Assembly: GCF_044923475.1 (NCBI RefSeq)
Contig: NZ_CP137338.1
Coordinates: 5,146,001-5,210,000, forward strand
Source: JAAURS01 sp044923475
GTDB lineage: Bacteria > Cyanobacteriota > Cyanobacteriia > Thermosynechococcales > Thermosynechococcaceae
Reading direction: 5' to 3'
Length of the DNA: 64,000 bases
Shown: positions 51,347 to 59,674 of the stretch, piece by piece
Numbering within the stretch: the stretch's first letter is position 1
Layout: each line of letters starts with the position of its first letter
Position numbers and translations under genes: made by a program
The notes under the pieces: model-generated
Told to the model about the DNA's origin: nothing
The model's input: the letters and a program-made list of their open reading frames with translations, nothing else
Databases searched by the model: none

Positions 51347-52030
51347 TTAGGCTTCGTCGAACCACCATTTTGGCGGACGATTGATCGGGGGTGAAAGAAG
51401 TTCGGCTTCAAACTTAGTGGCGATGAGTTTAAGAAGATTGATGATCCACAGCGCTTCAAAGTGAATGCGTCTGTATGGAGCTACAGTCAAGTTGACATAA
51501 CTGATGCCGCTGCCTGAACAAGCCATCGGATAGGCATTAGCATAATCCGCTATTCGGTACTCGTGTACATACGCCGACCGAACGTAACGATAAAAAATAT
51601 TGGCATAGCTTTGAACTCGAATATATTTCATCGTGAGCGATGGGCAAAGAGCTTGAATACTATCTTCTTCTAGATCTACATCAGCCGATGTAAGTACTCG
51701 ACACGAATTGCCGAAATTAAAAGCAGATGGATTACTTGCCCTGAGTGATTCCGCTTCTGCGTACTTACCATCCTGCTCAAGGTGCTCAATGAGGATGGGG
51801 ACACTTATGAGATTTATTCCTGGACTTGCCAAAGAGCATTTTTGCCAGACTTGAACGAAACGCCTTCGGTCAATTTGGTCGTCACCAGGCCAGAGCAACG
51901 AGGCGAGTCCGCTGATGACCGAAGACGCAATGAGGCATGCGTCAGCGTATGTGCCTTCATATTCGCCCTTCGCTAAAGCGTCAATAAGGCGTGCTTTGTG
52001 TTCGACCCAGAGAAGGATTCGGTTTGTCAT
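51347..52030 (-). CDS. Hypothetical protein with RX4H (HEPN-like) motif
   Basis: A 227-residue protein starting MTNRILLWVEHKARL at ATG 52030. VRSAYVHEYR near residue 162 contains R-x4-H in a helical context, as in HEPN ribonucleases, though the usual Asn after Arg is Ser. The rest is helical. An in-frame 15-bp tandem repeat just upstream provides a second possible ATG (52045), adding VRSHM. It is the first gene of the unit that begins at attC-like site A. No named family. Confidence 0.6.
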   Translation of the reverse strand: MTNRILLWVEHKARLIDALAKGEYEGTYADACLIASSVISGLASLLWPGDDQIDRRRFVQVWQKCSLASPGINLISVPILIEHLEQDGKYAEAESLRASNPSAFNFGNSCRVLTSADVDLEEDSIQALCPSLTMKYIRVQSYANIFYRYVRSAYVHEYRIADYANAYPMACSGSGISYVNLTVAPYRRIHFEALWIINLLKLIATKFEAELLSPPINRPPKWWFDEA

Positions 52031-52057
52031 ATGAGATCTAACCATATGAGATCTAAC
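52028..52057. repeat. Perfect 15-bp tandem duplication at a cassette boundary
   Basis: CATATGAGATCTAAC occurs twice in tandem (52028-52042 and 52043-52057). On the minus strand each copy carries the R' box GTTAGAT and a start codon ATG. So both the recombination box and the gene start are doubled. Confidence 0.9.
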
Positions 52058-52139
52058 TATTGATATATCCAAAGACAACGATGCAGGATAAGTCTGAAGA
52101 TAACGCATCCTTCCGTTCCGCTGGATGCACTACTTAGAC
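52051..52139 (-). repeat. attC-like site A (89 bp), weaker
   Basis: On the minus strand R'' is GTCTAAG (52139-52133) and R' is GTTAGAT (52057-52051). ATCCA opposes TGGAT and AACG opposes CGTT between the boxes. Length agrees with the other sites. The stem is less regular, so confidence is lower. Confidence 0.5.
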
Positions 52140-52172
52140 CGCCAACGGTTCGATCTTAGGCATACTTGTCCA

Positions 52173-52697
52173 CTATTTACCGCTCTGAAACTGTTCAAAG
52201 GGTAGAAAAACACACAAGGACTCCTTGTTGACTTTTCCGCGATCCGGAACGGACGAAGTTTCGGTTTCAGCACCTGTGATGGCTGCGGTTGATTTTGCTA
52301 AGTCGTTTAGTCTCGCTTTAGATTTGACCAACTCCTGGTAGAAGTCGTCAGATTTCCAGATTTCAAGGGTTACTTGCTTTAATACCTCCTTTTGAGGAAC
52401 CATAACATCACCGTTACCCACATTTTTGAACCGAAACTGATCAGTTTCAATATTGGAAACCACTTCAGTATATGGAAGATTATCACGAATTTTCTGCTAA
52501 GAACCGATGACTTTAAATGATTTGACTGTATGCAGTCTCAAAGTTTCGCTAGTTATGCAATCCTGCTGATTTGCTTGGCTAGCTTTGCCAGACTTAATCT
52601 GGTCTAAATGATTTTCAGCTAAAGATTGAGGGCTAGAACTGCAAGCTGTAGTAGAAAAGAGAAAAACAACAGAGAGAAGGTAGTATCTGCAATTCAT
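52173..52697 (-). pseudogene. Lipoprotein gene interrupted by one amber codon
   Basis: The first 66 codons encode a lipoprotein start (MNCRYYLLSVVFLF, lipobox STTAC), and the last 96 or so codons continue in the same frame. The two parts are separated only by TAG at 52499-52497 and 11 further codons (QKIRDNLPYTE). One base change would restore a 174-residue protein. Either a recent nonsense mutation or readthrough. No family recognised. It lies alone in the unit between sites Z and A. Confidence 0.7.
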
Positions 52698-52882
52698 GGC
52701 TAAAAACCTAAACGACTTCTTTGGGTTGACGCTCCCGCGTTGCAGCTATCAGTTGGAATCGTGCTAGACACTACATAGGTTGTCGTCTATTTCTTTCAAT
52801 TTCCTACACGAACCAGCAAACTTATCCATACAATACCCCAGCTAAAGTGAAGTCTAACAATTGTTTATACTGATTCTTTCTG

Positions 52883-52981
52883 TCTAACTCCAGAATGCCC
52901 ACGCTAAGCCAATACTTCTAGCATTTTCTCAAGAATTAGCCCGAATGATCCAGCATAACGCCCTTGTTAGGGTGGTTAGAC
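52883..52981 (-). repeat. attC-like site Z (99 bp)
   Basis: On the minus strand R'' is GTCTAAC (52981-52975) and R' is GTTAGAC (52889-52883), perfectly complementary and both canonical. CCAC-C-CTAA opposes TTAG-C-GTGG inside. An internal GTTATGC occurs as well. Confidence 0.65.
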
Positions 52982-52992
52982 AGAATAATTCA

Positions 52993-53091
52993 GCGTAACA
53001 TTTTACGGTTAACTCATTAGAATCAGCCCTTCAGGCCACATTCGGCGTTTAGTCCGAATGAGTCTGCACAGTACCCCTATGGTGGTTAGAC
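52993..53091 (-). repeat. attC-like site Y (99 bp), homologous to site Z
   Basis: GTCTAACCACC and a CATTCGG-type segment are shared with site Z at an exact offset of 110 bp. R'' is GTCTAAC (53091-53085), and the likely R' is GTTACGC (52999-52993). CATTCGG/CCGAATG forms an inner hairpin. Only 11 bases separate it from site Z, so the unit between them has no gene. Confidence 0.5.
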
Positions 53092-53305
53092 AGAATTTAT
53101 CTGTACAACTGTCCTACAAGCAGCGTTAAGACTGCTCCAGAAACCGGAACCCCTTCTCCATCAATAATCAGATACTGAGCTGTCGTCCGTGATAAAATGT
53201 GTAGTAGGCAGCCGTAAATGTTGAGAAATCTAGATTTAGGGGCTGCTATTTTTCTTGTTGGCCTGATTTAGCCAATAATCCTCAACTTTTGGAGTCTTTT
53301 CGGTT

Positions 53306-55951
53306 ATGACCTTTTCCCAGGAGCTGCCCCAAGAGCGAATTATCCCCACCGATTTGCGGGATGAAATGTCGCGCTCCTATCTGGAATATGCCATGAGCGT
53401 GATCGTGGGGCGAGCGCTCCCCGACGCGCGGGATGGTCTTAAACCCGTGCATCGCCGCATTCTCTACGCCATGCACGAATTAGGGCTAAGCCCAGACCGC
53501 CCCTTCCGTAAATGCGCCCGCGTTGTGGGGGATGTGATTGGTAAATATCACCCCCACGGCGATTCGGCAGTCTACGAAGCCTTGGTGCGGATGGCCCAAG
53601 ATTTCTCCATGCGGCTGCCCCTCATTAACGGCCACGGCAACTTCGGCTCCGTAGACAACGATCCGCCTGCGGCCATGCGGTACACCGAGTGTCGGCTCCA
53701 GGCCCTGACCGCAGATGCGCTCTTGCAAGACATCGAGCAGGAAACCGTCGACTTTGCCGACAACTACGACGGTTCGCAGCAAGAACCCACCGTCATGCCC
53801 TCCCGGATCCCGCAGCTCTTGCTGAACGGGTCTTCTGGGATTGCCGTGGGGATGGCCACCAACATTCCGCCCCATAACCTAGGCGAGCTGGTGGATGGGT
53901 TGATCGCCCTCATCCACAACCCTGAAATCACCGACATCGAACTCACGCAGTACATCCACGGTCCCGATTTCCCGACAGGGGGGCGGATTTTAGGCACGAG
54001 CGGCATTCGGGAAGCCTTCACCACGGGGCGCGGGTCGATTACCATGCGCGGCGTCGCGTCCATCGAAACCCTAGAGCAGAAAGGGCGTCAGGATCGCGAA
54101 GCCATCATCATTACGGAGCTGCCCTACCAGACCAACAAGGCCGCACTGATCGAAAAGATCGCCGAAATGGTGAACGAGAAGCGGCTGGAGGGTATTTCTG
54201 ATATTCGGGACGAGAGCGATCGCGACGGAATGCGCGTCGTCATCGAACTCAAGCGGGACGCCTATCCCCAAGTGGTTTTGAACAACCTGTACAAACAGAC
54301 ACCGCTTCAAAATAACTTTGGGGCCAACATGCTGGCCCTGGTCAACGGCGAACCCCAGTTGTTGAGCCTGAAGCGATTCTTGAGCGTCTTTTTAGAGTTC
54401 CGCGAAGAATGCCTCAGGCGACGGACGCAGTTTCAGCTTCGCAAAGCCCAGGAGCGCGACCATCTCTTGCAGGGGTTATTGATCGCCCTAGAGAACCTCG
54501 ATCCGGTGATTCAATTGATTCGGGGCGCAGCCGATGCGGCGATCGCCAAACAAGAGCTCGTCGAGCGCTTTGGGCTATCCGAAGTGCAAGCCGACGCCAT
54601 TTTGCAAATGCAGTTGCGCCGCCTTACCGCCCTAGAAGCCGAAAAAATTCAGCGCGAACACGAAGACCTGCAAATTCAAATTGCAGACCTCCTCGATATC
54701 TTGAATCGTCGCGAGCGGATGTTGGGCATCATCGAAGCCGAAGCGATTCAGCTCAAGGACAAATTCGCCTCCCCGCGCCGCACCCTCATTGAAAAGTCCG
54801 AAGGCGACCTAGGCGACATCGACCTGATCGCCAACGAACAGTCCGTCATTCTGGTCACAGAGCAGGGCTACATCAAGCGCATGCCCGTCAGCACCTTTGA
54901 AGCCCAAAGCCGCGCCACGCGGGGGCGTGCCGGAGCGCGCATTAAAGAAGACGATGCCGTGGAGCATTTTTTTGCCTGCAACGACCATGACAGCATCCTG
55001 TTCTTCAGCGATCGCGGCGTTGTCTTTGGCGTCAGAGCCTATCAGATCCCCTTAGGGTCAAGGGCATCCCGAGGCGTCCCGGTCGTTCAGTTACTGCCCA
55101 TCAGTCGGGAAGAAAAAGTAACCTCCGTCATGCCCGTCAGCGAGTTTAGCGAAGACGAATATTTGGTCATGATGACCAACCTCGGGTTCATCAAAAAAAC
55201 CTCCCTGGCGGCCTTCAGCAACATTCGCTCCAACGGACTCATCGCCATTTCCCTCGAGGAAGGCGATCAACTGCGGTGGGTGCGCCGCGCCCGCATCGAA
55301 GACAGCATCATCATCGGGTCGCGGCGCGGCATGGCCATTCACTTTAGAGCAGACAACCAACAGTTACGCCCCCTCGGACGCGCCACGCGCGGCGTCCGCG
55401 CCATGAGCCTGCGTTCTGGAGACGAACTGGTGGGCATGGACATTCTGCCCGGAGCGATCGCGGCCAACCTAGAAGAGCAGGGCGACGACGAAGCCGATCT
55501 GGATCTCGTCGCGGATGACTCTTCTGCAGAAGCCATCATCGAAGAACCCACCGCTCGTGGCCCGTGGGTCCTGGTCATCACCAACCACGGCTTTGGCAAA
55601 CGGGTGCCCGTCTCTCAATTCCGCTTGCAAAACCGCGCGGGCAAGGGCCTCACCTCGACCAAGTTCAAATCTACTCAGCCGCCGGATCGGGTCACGGCAT
55701 TGCGGATCGTCAATCCCGACGAAGAACTCATGCTCGTCACCACGCGGGGGATCATCATCCGTCAGGCCATCAACGCGATTTCCTCCCAGTCCCGCGCCGC
55801 AACGGGCGTGAGAGTGCAACGACTGGATGAAGACGATGCGATCGCCGCCGTCACAGTCGTACCTGCCTCTGAAGTCACAGAAGAGGCCGAAGTTGTCCTA
55901 GAGCAGCAAGAGGCAGCCGAAGACGATAGCACTACGCCAGAATCGATCTAA
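53306..55951 (+). CDS. gyrA: DNA gyrase subunit A
   Basis: GyrA forms the DNA-cleaving part of gyrase. The 881-residue protein has the N-terminal signature MSRSYLEYAMSVIVGRALPD, the quinolone region HPHGDSAVYEALVRMAQ, and the catalytic Tyr in AAMRYTECRL near 125. The six-bladed C-terminal domain starts near 510 and includes SRATRGRAG, a GyrA-box-like element. An acidic tail (DEDDAIAAV ... QQEAAEDDSTTPE) ends the protein. ATG 53306 follows a probable -10 TAAAAT in GATAAAATGTG about 110 bases upstream. Wild-type Ser is present at the usual quinolone-resistance position. Confidence 0.97.
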   Translation: MTFSQELPQERIIPTDLRDEMSRSYLEYAMSVIVGRALPDARDGLKPVHRRILYAMHELGLSPDRPFRKCARVVGDVIGKYHPHGDSAVYEALVRMAQDFSMRLPLINGHGNFGSVDNDPPAAMRYTECRLQALTADALLQDIEQETVDFADNYDGSQQEPTVMPSRIPQLLLNGSSGIAVGMATNIPPHNLGELVDGLIALIHNPEITDIELTQYIHGPDFPTGGRILGTSGIREAFTTGRGSITMRGVASIETLEQKGRQDREAIIITELPYQTNKAALIEKIAEMVNEKRLEGISDIRDESDRDGMRVVIELKRDAYPQVVLNNLYKQTPLQNNFGANMLALVNGEPQLLSLKRFLSVFLEFREECLRRRTQFQLRKAQERDHLLQGLLIALENLDPVIQLIRGAADAAIAKQELVERFGLSEVQADAILQMQLRRLTALEAEKIQREHEDLQIQIADLLDILNRRERMLGIIEAEAIQLKDKFASPRRTLIEKSEGDLGDIDLIANEQSVILVTEQGYIKRMPVSTFEAQSRATRGRAGARIKEDDAVEHFFACNDHDSILFFSDRGVVFGVRAYQIPLGSRASRGVPVVQLLPISREEKVTSVMPVSEFSEDEYLVMMTNLGFIKKTSLAAFSNIRSNGLIAISLEEGDQLRWVRRARIEDSIIIGSRRGMAIHFRADNQQLRPLGRATRGVRAMSLRSGDELVGMDILPGAIAANLEEQGDDEADLDLVADDSSAEAIIEEPTARGPWVLVITNHGFGKRVPVSQFRLQNRAGKGLTSTKFKSTQPPDRVTALRIVNPDEELMLVTTRGIIIRQAINAISSQSRAATGVRVQRLDEDDAIAAVTVVPASEVTEEAEVVLEQQEAAEDDSTTPESI

Positions 55952-56035
55952 AATATCCCATAAATTTACGAAGGCTTAACAATAATAGATAAAGACAATG
56001 CTTTTCATCAAAAAAACAATGAGTATTGTCAAAAG

Positions 56036-56049
56036 GTAGCTTTTGATAC
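56036..56049 (+). promoter_or_regulatory. NtcA box upstream of the first amt gene
   Basis: GTAGCTTTTGATAC fits GTAN8TAC exactly, 89 bases before the start codon. TCTAATGC about 25 bases downstream may be the -10 region, as at class II NtcA-activated promoters. Confidence 0.8.
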
Positions 56050-56137
56050 AAAGCAAGGCTTTTCATCTTTGCTCTAATGCACTGGTTAACCAAGGTTTAA
56101 ATCTTCAAAAACCTTTAGATGAAAAGGACCTGAGACC

Positions 56138-57577
56138 GTGTATCGACGACTGCTGGCTGTGGGGTTAACCGCTCCTGCTTTACTGATTTCTTTCCCAGGA
56201 ATCGCTTTGGCGGCTGATGCGCCAGTCCAAGTGACTCAAAAGATGCTGGACGATCTTGCCGCCAGCATAGCGACTGCGACCTCTCAGGGCGACACTGCCT
56301 TCATGCTGATTTGTGCGGCATTGGTGCTGCTCATGACCCCAGGACTGGCTTTTTTCTATGGCGGCTTCGTCAGAGGTCGAAACGTTCTCAATACTTTGAT
56401 GATGAGCTTTCTGCTCATGGGTTTGGTTGGCACAACTTGGGTGATTTGGGGCTATAGCCTAGCCTTTGCTCCAGGTACGCCCTTCATTGGGGGATTTCAG
56501 TGGCTGTTCCTCAATGGCGTCGGGATGGAGACGACGGGCTACCTGGAGGGCAGTCTACCGAAAGAAGTCGTTTCCTACGCGGGTACGATTCCCCACCAAA
56601 CATTCATGATTTATCAGGCCATGTTCGCCGTCATTACCCCAGCGCTCATTTCTGGGGCGATCGTAGAGCGGATTAGCTTTAAAGCCTATTTTTGGTTTAT
56701 TTTTCTGTGGTCTAGCCTTCTCTATCCCATCTTTGCCCATATGGTTTGGGCAAAAGGCGGATTTCTCGGACTGTATGGCGGTATGCATGCCCTCGACTTT
56801 GCGGGTGGGACAGTCGTCCACATCAGTTCTGGCGTTTCTGCACTCGTGGCAGCTTGGGTCATCGGACCGCGTAAAACATTCCCCAATCAGCTTAAGCCGC
56901 CCCATAACGTTCCATTTATTTTGCTCGGTGCCGGGCTATTGTGGTTTGGCTGGTTTGGCTTTAATGCTGGCAGTGCCTTAGCGTCTGGTTCTTTAGCGAC
57001 GCTTGCCTTTGTAAATACGAACTCCTCTGCTGCTGTGGGAGCGTTGGTCTGGATCGTTTTGGAATGGGTTTTGCGCGGTAAGCCTACCGCCGTCGGGATT
57101 GCAACGGGCGCAGTAGCTGGCCTCGTGGGTATTACGCCTGCGGCTGGGTTTGTGACCGTCTTGGGCGCGCTCCTCATCGGCGCTATCACCGCAACGTGTT
57201 GCTTCTTTGCAGTAAGCCTCAAATCAAAACTTCAATTCGACGACTCTTTAGATACATTTCCAGTGCATGGTGTGGGCGGAACCGTCGGCGCGATCTTGAC
57301 GGGTATTTTTGCCACAAAGCTGGTCAATTCTGCGGGTGGCAATGGCCTCCTCTTTGGCGATGAGGGAAAACTGTTTGTCGGCAACGATCCGGGTTTGCTA
57401 GGGACTCAGCTCCTTTCAATCGCGATTACCTACGTCCTTGCAGGAGCGGGTACCTTCATTATTTTGAAAGTTTTAGATGCGACCATCGGACTGCGGGTCA
57501 AACCCGAGCAAGAATTCCAGGGACTTGACATCAACGAACATGGAGAAGAAGGCTATAACGATCTAGCGGGTCAATAG
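56138..57577 (+). CDS. amt: Ammonium transporter, Amt family
   Basis: A 479-residue Amt protein with a signal peptide (about 1-25) and 11 predicted spans. LMTPGLAFFYGGFVRGRNVLN is the classic first motif, with FAGGTVVHISSGVSALV (pore His) and FPVHGVGGTVGAILTGIF (second pore His). The cytosolic C-terminal tail GLDINEHGEEGYND binds the GlnK/PII loop. Translation starts at GTG 56138. A perfect NtcA box lies upstream, so it is probably induced by nitrogen limitation. The next gene is a second Amt. Confidence 0.96.
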   Translation: MYRRLLAVGLTAPALLISFPGIALAADAPVQVTQKMLDDLAASIATATSQGDTAFMLICAALVLLMTPGLAFFYGGFVRGRNVLNTLMMSFLLMGLVGTTWVIWGYSLAFAPGTPFIGGFQWLFLNGVGMETTGYLEGSLPKEVVSYAGTIPHQTFMIYQAMFAVITPALISGAIVERISFKAYFWFIFLWSSLLYPIFAHMVWAKGGFLGLYGGMHALDFAGGTVVHISSGVSALVAAWVIGPRKTFPNQLKPPHNVPFILLGAGLLWFGWFGFNAGSALASGSLATLAFVNTNSSAAVGALVWIVLEWVLRGKPTAVGIATGAVAGLVGITPAAGFVTVLGALLIGAITATCCFFAVSLKSKLQFDDSLDTFPVHGVGGTVGAILTGIFATKLVNSAGGNGLLFGDEGKLFVGNDPGLLGTQLLSIAITYVLAGAGTFIILKVLDATIGLRVKPEQEFQGLDINEHGEEGYNDLAGQ

Positions 57578-57800
57578 CAATCAAACAAAACGCCATAGCT
57601 GAGATGCCAGCAGTCGATGCTGCTTTACGGATTCCGTAGGGCAGCTTTTCGAGCGCTTTTCCCCTACCGAACTGCACTCAACAAAACTAAAAATCTTTTT
57701 AGCAAAGAAAATAGCTTGCCGAGTAAGACCCTCAAATCCTTCTTTAATAAAGCATTTCACAATAGCGATCGGCCTCTCTCACGACCTAGAGGTTCAAAAT

Positions 57801-57814
57801 GTAACTTTCTATAC
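57801..57814 (+). promoter_or_regulatory. NtcA box upstream of the second amt gene
   Basis: GTAACTTTCTATAC fits GTAN8TAC exactly, 63 bases before the probable GTG start. The -10 box is not obvious. Confidence 0.75.
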
Positions 57815-57876
57815 AAAATCCCGTTAGCGAAGCTGGTGCAATCGTAGGAGATTACAACGCTATCGAGGAAACGTTT

Positions 57877-59334
57877 GTGGTGAGAAGCAGGCCAAGAGGG
57901 AAGCAAAGAACTTCATTCGGACGATATCTATCACCAACGTGGCAAGCTTGCTTACCGATTGCCGCATTGGTCTTGCTGTTTTGGGGTGTGGCAGCTAACG
58001 CGCAGAGCAGCGGTCCGACCACTGCCGACCTAAAAGTTGGGTTAGATACCCTATGGGTCTTGATTTGTGCGTTTCTCGTATTTTTTATGAATGCCGGGTT
58101 CTGCATGCTGGAAACCGGACTCTGCCGTCAGAAGAATGCCGTCAATATCCTTGCCAAAAACCTGATCGTATTTGGGTTGGCAACCATTGCCTACTGGATT
58201 ATTGGATTTGGCATCATGTTTTCTGAAGGAAACCCATTTTTTGGGACTGGTGGCTTGTTCTTGAGCGGTGCTGACAACAGCCCCGCCACTGGCGATGCCT
58301 ATAAGGGCATCTTTACCTCTTTGAATTGGACAGGGGTACCGCTCCAAGCAAAGTTTTTATTCCAGCTCGTGTTTGCTGGAACTGCTGCAACCATCGTGTC
58401 TGGAGCTGTTGCAGAGCGGGTTAAATTCAGCACCTTCCTCGCTTTCAGCCTCATCCTGACGGGGATTCTTTATCCGATTACAGGCCATTGGATTTGGGGT
58501 GGCGGCTGGCTGGCAACAGCAGGATTCTGGGATTTTGCTGGGTCTACCGTCGTCCACTCGGTTGGCGGTTGGGCAGCGTTAATGGGTGCGGCAATTCTAG
58601 GTCCGCGATTAAGTCGCTATACCGAGCGGGGTAGCAATGCCATGCCCGGTCACAACATGTCCATCGCTACGTTGGGCTGCTTGATTCTCTGGCTCGGTTG
58701 GTTTGGGTTTAATCCTGGCTCCACAATGGCAGTAGATCCGGCAGCTATTTCTCACATCGCCGTCACGACCAATACTGCAGCTGCATTTGGCGGCGTAGCC
58801 GCCACCTTAACGGCCTGGTTTTACCTCGGCAAACCCGACCTCACCATGACCATCAACGGCCTTTTAGCGGGTCTCGTCGGCGTCACAGCATCCTGTGCTT
58901 GGGTGACCGTACCCGCTTCTGCCCTGATCGGCTTTATTGCAGGGGTTATTGTGGTCTATGCCGTCACGTTTATAGATCGGCTTAAAATTGACGACCCCGT
59001 CGGTGCAATTTCGGTTCACCTCATTTGCGGCGTTTGGGGAACCCTTTGCGTTGGTCTCTTTGCAGTAGGTGCCAGCGATAAAGCAGGCGCGCTATATGCG
59101 GCTGGTCCAGCAGCCGGACTCTTTTCCGGTGGCGGATTTACGCAACTGTGGCCTCAAATTCTCGGTATTTTTAGCGTTGGAGGCTTCACGGTAGTCGGTG
59201 CGACCATCGCGTTTATCGTACTCAAGACGGTAATGGGTTTCAGAGTTCACGAAGAGGAAGAAATGCGCGGTCTCGATATTAGCGAACACGGCATGGAAGC
59301 CTACAGCGGCTTTGTCAAAGAAGACTTCCGCTAA
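57877..59334 (+). CDS. amt: Second ammonium transporter, Amt family
   Basis: A 485-residue Amt protein. After a signal-like segment (about 20-43), FFMNAGFCMLETGLCRQKNAVNI is the first motif. DFAGSTVVHSVGGWAALMGA contains the first pore His, and ISVHLICGVWGTLCVGLF contains the second. The tail GLDISEHGMEAYSGF is the PII/GlnK contact. It is more like the longer Amt subgroup than its neighbour. Start is GTG 57877. Its own NtcA box means it is probably regulated separately from, but in parallel with, the first amt gene. Confidence 0.95.
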   Translation: MVRSRPRGKQRTSFGRYLSPTWQACLPIAALVLLFWGVAANAQSSGPTTADLKVGLDTLWVLICAFLVFFMNAGFCMLETGLCRQKNAVNILAKNLIVFGLATIAYWIIGFGIMFSEGNPFFGTGGLFLSGADNSPATGDAYKGIFTSLNWTGVPLQAKFLFQLVFAGTAATIVSGAVAERVKFSTFLAFSLILTGILYPITGHWIWGGGWLATAGFWDFAGSTVVHSVGGWAALMGAAILGPRLSRYTERGSNAMPGHNMSIATLGCLILWLGWFGFNPGSTMAVDPAAISHIAVTTNTAAAFGGVAATLTAWFYLGKPDLTMTINGLLAGLVGVTASCAWVTVPASALIGFIAGVIVVYAVTFIDRLKIDDPVGAISVHLICGVWGTLCVGLFAVGASDKAGALYAAGPAAGLFSGGGFTQLWPQILGIFSVGGFTVVGATIAFIVLKTVMGFRVHEEEEMRGLDISEHGMEAYSGFVKEDFR

Positions 59335-59454
59335 AGGTTAGGTTGGATAGATGTTTGTAGGGGCAGACTTGCCGCAAGGCTTTGGCGATCGCCCATATTG
59401 CTGGAGCCAAGTCTGCCTTTCTCCCCATCAGAACGACCTTAGGTCGATCGCTCG

Positions 59455-59488
59455 AAAACTGCACCCTCAAAATGGTGCAGTTTTTTTT
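59455..59488 (+). terminator. Bidirectional terminator after the amt genes
   Basis: AAAACTGCACC pairs with GGTGCAGTTTT around an 8-nt loop and is followed by more T on the plus strand. A runs on the other side allow termination on both strands. It lies between the second amt gene and a GT39 remnant. Confidence 0.88.
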
Positions 59489-59493
59489 GGGTA

Positions 59494-59592
59494 TTAGAGA
59501 CGCAGGCGGATGAGGACGTAGACAACCGATCGAGCAATGGGTTGGTATTGCTGAGGGGGCAAGGCCGTTTCTGCCAGCAGGCGTTGAATCCG
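59494..59592 (-). pseudogene. 3'-end remnant of a GT39 glycosyltransferase gene
   Basis: Reading from about 59592, QRLLAETALPPQQYQPIARS then VVYVLIRLRL and a stop match the end of the intact GT39 protein (LLADTALTPHQYQTLDRSGV, then YVLVRLRS). Only about 32 codons remain. The rest is lost, replaced upstream by the 2OG oxygenase gene on the other strand. Confidence 0.75.
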
Positions 59593-59674
59593 CGATGAAA
59601 TTTCTGAGACAATCTATACAGGGCTAGATGGCGATCGTCGTTTTTCCTCATTTCTTACTACGCGAGGACCGAGA

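Noticed and set aside
51346..51352. GCCTAAC as the start of another attC-like site between 51059 and 51346
   Set aside because: The box fits the consensus, but no complementary stem or R' box lies 60-120 bases further on.
47164..53305. A tyrosine recombinase gene belonging to the cassette array
   Set aside because: None of the frames in this interval or directly beside it has the R-H-R-Y pattern, so I call the block integrase-less within this window.
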